DNA of 64,000 bases from Actinoplanes sp. DH11. GTDB lineage: Bacteria; Actinomycetota; Actinomycetes; Mycobacteriales; Micromonosporaceae. Below, in pieces: positions 62,031 to 64,000 of the stretch. The position numbers were made by a program, and so were the translations under genes. The notes beneath the pieces are model-generated. The model was not told where the DNA came from. It was given only the letters and a program-made list of their open reading frames with translations, and searched no databases. Within the stretch, counting starts at the first letter, position 1. Each line of letters begins with the position of its first letter. The stretch covers positions 247,440 through 311,439 of the forward strand of contig NZ_JAHWGU010000009.1 in the NCBI RefSeq assembly GCF_020873875.1, read 5' to 3'.

Positions 62031-63440
62031 GTGATCGTTGCGCACGGTGTCGGGCAGTCGGCCGATCTGCCGCTGCCGCTCGACCTGGTGCTCCAGGCCG
62101 GCGCCGCCACCGTGGTCCTCTCCTTCCTGATCGCCGCCCTCCTCCGCCGGCGGCTGCCGCCCGCCGACCCGGCTCCGTCGCTGATCCCCTCGCGGGTGGC
62201 CGGCCTGCTGCGTCTCCCGGTCCTGGTTCTCACGCTCTACCTGGTCGGCAGCGCGTTCGTCCCTTCCCTCGGGGCGCTCAGCCCGGTCGCGCACGCGCTG
62301 TTCGTGTGGTTGTGGGTCGGACTGGTGCCGCTCAGCATCGTGTTCGGGCCGGTGTGGCGCGCGGTGAACCCGCTGCGGACCCTCTTCGCGGTGCTGCGGC
62401 TCCCGCGTCACGGTCTGCGCCCGCTCCCACCCGGACGCGGCGCCGGGGCCTGGCCGGCGGCCGGTTTCCTGCTGGCGTTCGTCTGGTTCGAGCTGGTGGC
62501 ACCCCATCACGGTGCGCCGGTCGCGGTCGGTTCCTGGATCATCGGGTACGGGCTCGCGCAGCTCGCCATGGCCGCCCTGCGCGGGGTGGAGTGGTTCGGC
62601 CGGGGCGACTGCTTCGAGGTGTACTCGTCCCTGGCCGGCCGGCTGAGTCCGCTCCACCGGGGGCGGTGGTTGTCGGGGCTGGCGGCGCCGCTTCCGGGTG
62701 TGTCGCGGCCGGGGGGCTCCCCGCCGGCGGTGGGGTCGCCTTCGTCGGCAGCGTCCGGTTGGGCGGTGGGGTCGCATCTGCCGGCGGCATCCGGTTCGGC
62801 GAGGGGTTCTCGGGTCTCGGAGGCTCCTCGGGCGTTGGGGGCTTCTCGGGTGTCAGGGGATCCTCGAGTGTTGCGGGCACCTCGGGTGGCGGGGGCTTCT
62901 CGGCTGCCTGCGGGTGGGGCGGCGGCGTTTCTTGCCGTGTGGTGGGGTTCAACCGTTTTCGACAGCGCTGCTGCCTCGCCCGCGTGGGCCGGGTTCGTGC
63001 AGCGCGCCGGCTGGTCCTGGCTCTGGGGGACAGCCGCCCTGACACTGATCTGCGGGCTGGTGTTCCTGGCCGTCGACCGCACCGCCGGCCGCCTCGACGT
63101 GACCGCTTCGCTGATTCCGATCGCGGTGGGCTACACCCTCGCGCACTACCTGTCACTGCTGCTGGTGGAGGGCCCGCGCGGCGCGCTGCTGCTGATCCAG
63201 CAGTGGGGCGCGGCAGCCGGCGCAGGCTGGGACGTGACACCGATACCCGAAGTGGTCGCTGCCGCACAGATCGCGCTGATCCTCATCGGACACGTACTCG
63301 GCGTGATCGTCGCACACGACCACGCCCTCACCGAGTCGCCAGGAAAGCCCACCCTCGCCGTCCTCGCCGACGAACTCCCGATGGTCCTCTTCATGATCGG
63401 CTGCACCTGGGCAGGCCTGCTCCTCCTGTTCGCCCGCTGA
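62031..63440 (+). CDS. Polytopic membrane protein with low-complexity insertion
   Basis: 469 residues, GTG start, about ten membrane segments; third gene of the operon. A block of about 75 residues (near 225-300; repeats like SRVSEAPRALGAS, SRVSGDPRVLRAP, PRVAGASRLPAGG) interrupts the membrane domain between helices. It looks like an in-frame expansion of GC-rich tandem DNA. The gene start lies within a 22-24 bp direct duplication (ATGCNGATCGAGGTCCGGTG) of the previous gene's end. Function unknown. Confidence 0.72.
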   Translation: MIVAHGVGQSADLPLPLDLVLQAGAATVVLSFLIAALLRRRLPPADPAPSLIPSRVAGLLRLPVLVLTLYLVGSAFVPSLGALSPVAHALFVWLWVGLVPLSIVFGPVWRAVNPLRTLFAVLRLPRHGLRPLPPGRGAGAWPAAGFLLAFVWFELVAPHHGAPVAVGSWIIGYGLAQLAMAALRGVEWFGRGDCFEVYSSLAGRLSPLHRGRWLSGLAAPLPGVSRPGGSPPAVGSPSSAASGWAVGSHLPAASGSARGSRVSEAPRALGASRVSGDPRVLRAPRVAGASRLPAGGAAAFLAVWWGSTVFDSAAASPAWAGFVQRAGWSWLWGTAALTLICGLVFLAVDRTAGRLDVTASLIPIAVGYTLAHYLSLLLVEGPRGALLLIQQWGAAAGAGWDVTPIPEVVAAAQIALILIGHVLGVIVAHDHALTESPGKPTLAVLADELPMVLFMIGCTWAGLLLLFAR

Positions 63441-63470
63441 TCCGCCCCCGGCGTCAGCTGCCCGCCAGAC

Positions 63471-63622
63471 GTTTCGACCGCCGCGTTTCGACCGCCGCGT
63501 TTCGACGGCCGTGTCTCGACGGCCGTGTCTCGACGGCCGTGTCTCGACCGCCGCGTTTCGACGGCCGTGTTCGACGGCCTGTCTCGACCGCCGTGTTTCG
63601 GCTGCCGTGTCTCGGCCGCCGC
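63471..63622. repeat. 14-bp tandem array on the left of palindromic element copy 3
   Basis: Eleven units of GTTTCGACCGCCGC / GTCTCGACGGCCGT, nearly all exactly 14 bp (one is 12). It starts 30 bp after the stop of the membrane protein gene. The rest of 63441-64000 holds the palindromic element and another array; no gene is seen. Confidence 0.9.
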
Positions 63623-63702
63623 GCTCCGGCCGGCGGTCGCTGCTACTGCCCGTGCGTCAAACCCATGCCCTGTTCCGGCCCAGTTGGTGCCGGATGCGCT
63701 GG

Positions 63703-63793
63703 CCCTGTCGAGATGTTGATCTGCTAGCGATGCGAAATCGCGGTTTCAACCCCATGATCACAGCGATTTTGCATCGCTAGCAGATCAACAACG
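63703..63793. repeat. Palindromic dispersed element, copy 3
   Basis: 91 bp. Left arm 63714-63741 pairs with 63763-63790 (one internal mismatch), loop 63742-63762 with CCCCATGATCACA. The left flank CCCTGTCGAGATGT and right flank ACAACG equal the reverse complement of the flanks of copy 1, yet the loop is in the same orientation as copy 1. Confidence 0.9.
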
Positions 63794-63835
63794 CTGTCCA
63801 GGGCGCCACAGTGGGCCGCGGCGGCCACAAGGGGC

Positions 63836-64000
63836 GAAGGGCGAGGGGCGAGGGGCGGGTGGCGAGGGGCGGGCGGCGAGGGGCGGGCGGCGAGGATCGG
63901 GCGGCGAGGATCGGGCGGCGAGGATCGGGCGGCGAGGATCGGGCGGCGAGGATCGGGCGGCGAGGAAGGAGGGGCGGGCGGCGAGCGGCGAGGGGCGGGC
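63836..64000. repeat. 14-bp tandem array on the right of palindromic element copy 3
   Basis: Units GAGGATCGGGCGGC (14 bp, about six perfect copies from about 63892) and the related GAGGGGCGGGCGGC. The array continues past the window end. Confidence 0.85.

Overview
The window is high-GC DNA with tightly packed genes, many ATGA/GTGA start-stop overlaps, frequent GTG starts and several apparently leaderless promoters. Gene content (SigE-family sigma factor, GerW/YtfJ-like protein, CslA/GlxA pair, form I CO dehydrogenase, CsoR-type copper control) points to a soil actinomycete, most likely of the Micromonosporaceae (Actinoplanes-like). The family assignment is inference. No rRNA, tRNA, prophage, transposase or CRISPR array was seen.

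Layout. 1-3256: ABC-2 exporter (permease cut by the window edge) divergent from a NarL-type two-component pair. 3257-5074: 28-bp tandem repeats, a SnoaL-like protein and a PfkB sugar kinase. 5189-6660: a divergent EF-Tu gene with an elaborate leader (CIRCE-like operator over the promoter, short leader ORF, hairpin) and a strong terminator. 6683-10425: copper-efflux locus (CopA, His-rich secreted protein, CopZ-like chaperone) divergent from csoR. 11080-20275: aerobic CO dehydrogenase locus (XdhC; coxM-S-L; XdhC-YHS fusion; mocA remnant; coxD, coxG, coxE). 20259-22145: LysR regulator and a divergent alpha/beta hydrolase. 22234-25520: sigma factor, repeat-bearing membrane protein, amidoligase, and a GerW-like gene. 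25604-32898: LacI-regulated sugar ABC importer with a GH42 beta-galactosidase, then an AbfB-domain protein. 33070-37273: small membrane proteins, NodS-like methyltransferase, beta-propeller lipoprotein, ECF sigma factor with a probable anti-sigma partner. 37304-41970: GH6 lipoprotein facing the glxA-cslA glycan-synthesis operon. 42181-47941: DASS transporter, small membrane protein, acyl-CoA oxidase, lipoprotein. 48070-55053: TetR regulator, secreted M14 peptidase, secreted nuclease, thymidine kinase, type II NADH dehydrogenase. 55126-56807: MarR-hydrolase operon and rhamnose mutarotase around a double palindromic operator. 56884-63440: a seven-TM protein with a type 1 periplasmic-binding-like domain, and a three-gene membrane/cupredoxin-like operon.

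Two themes stand out. First, three copies (about 10.7, 44.6 and 63.7 kb) of a palindromic element with 25-28 bp arms and a 21-nt loop lie at gene 3' ends, each flanked by a different short-period GC-rich tandem array. Arm differences are partly compensatory, and the loop of one copy is inverted relative to its flanks. Similar arrays occur elsewhere and extend into several coding ends. Second, the EF-Tu paralogue carries substitutions at two positions tied to elfamycin resistance and sits behind what looks like a leader-peptide attenuator, suggesting an inducible drug- or stress-specific elongation factor.
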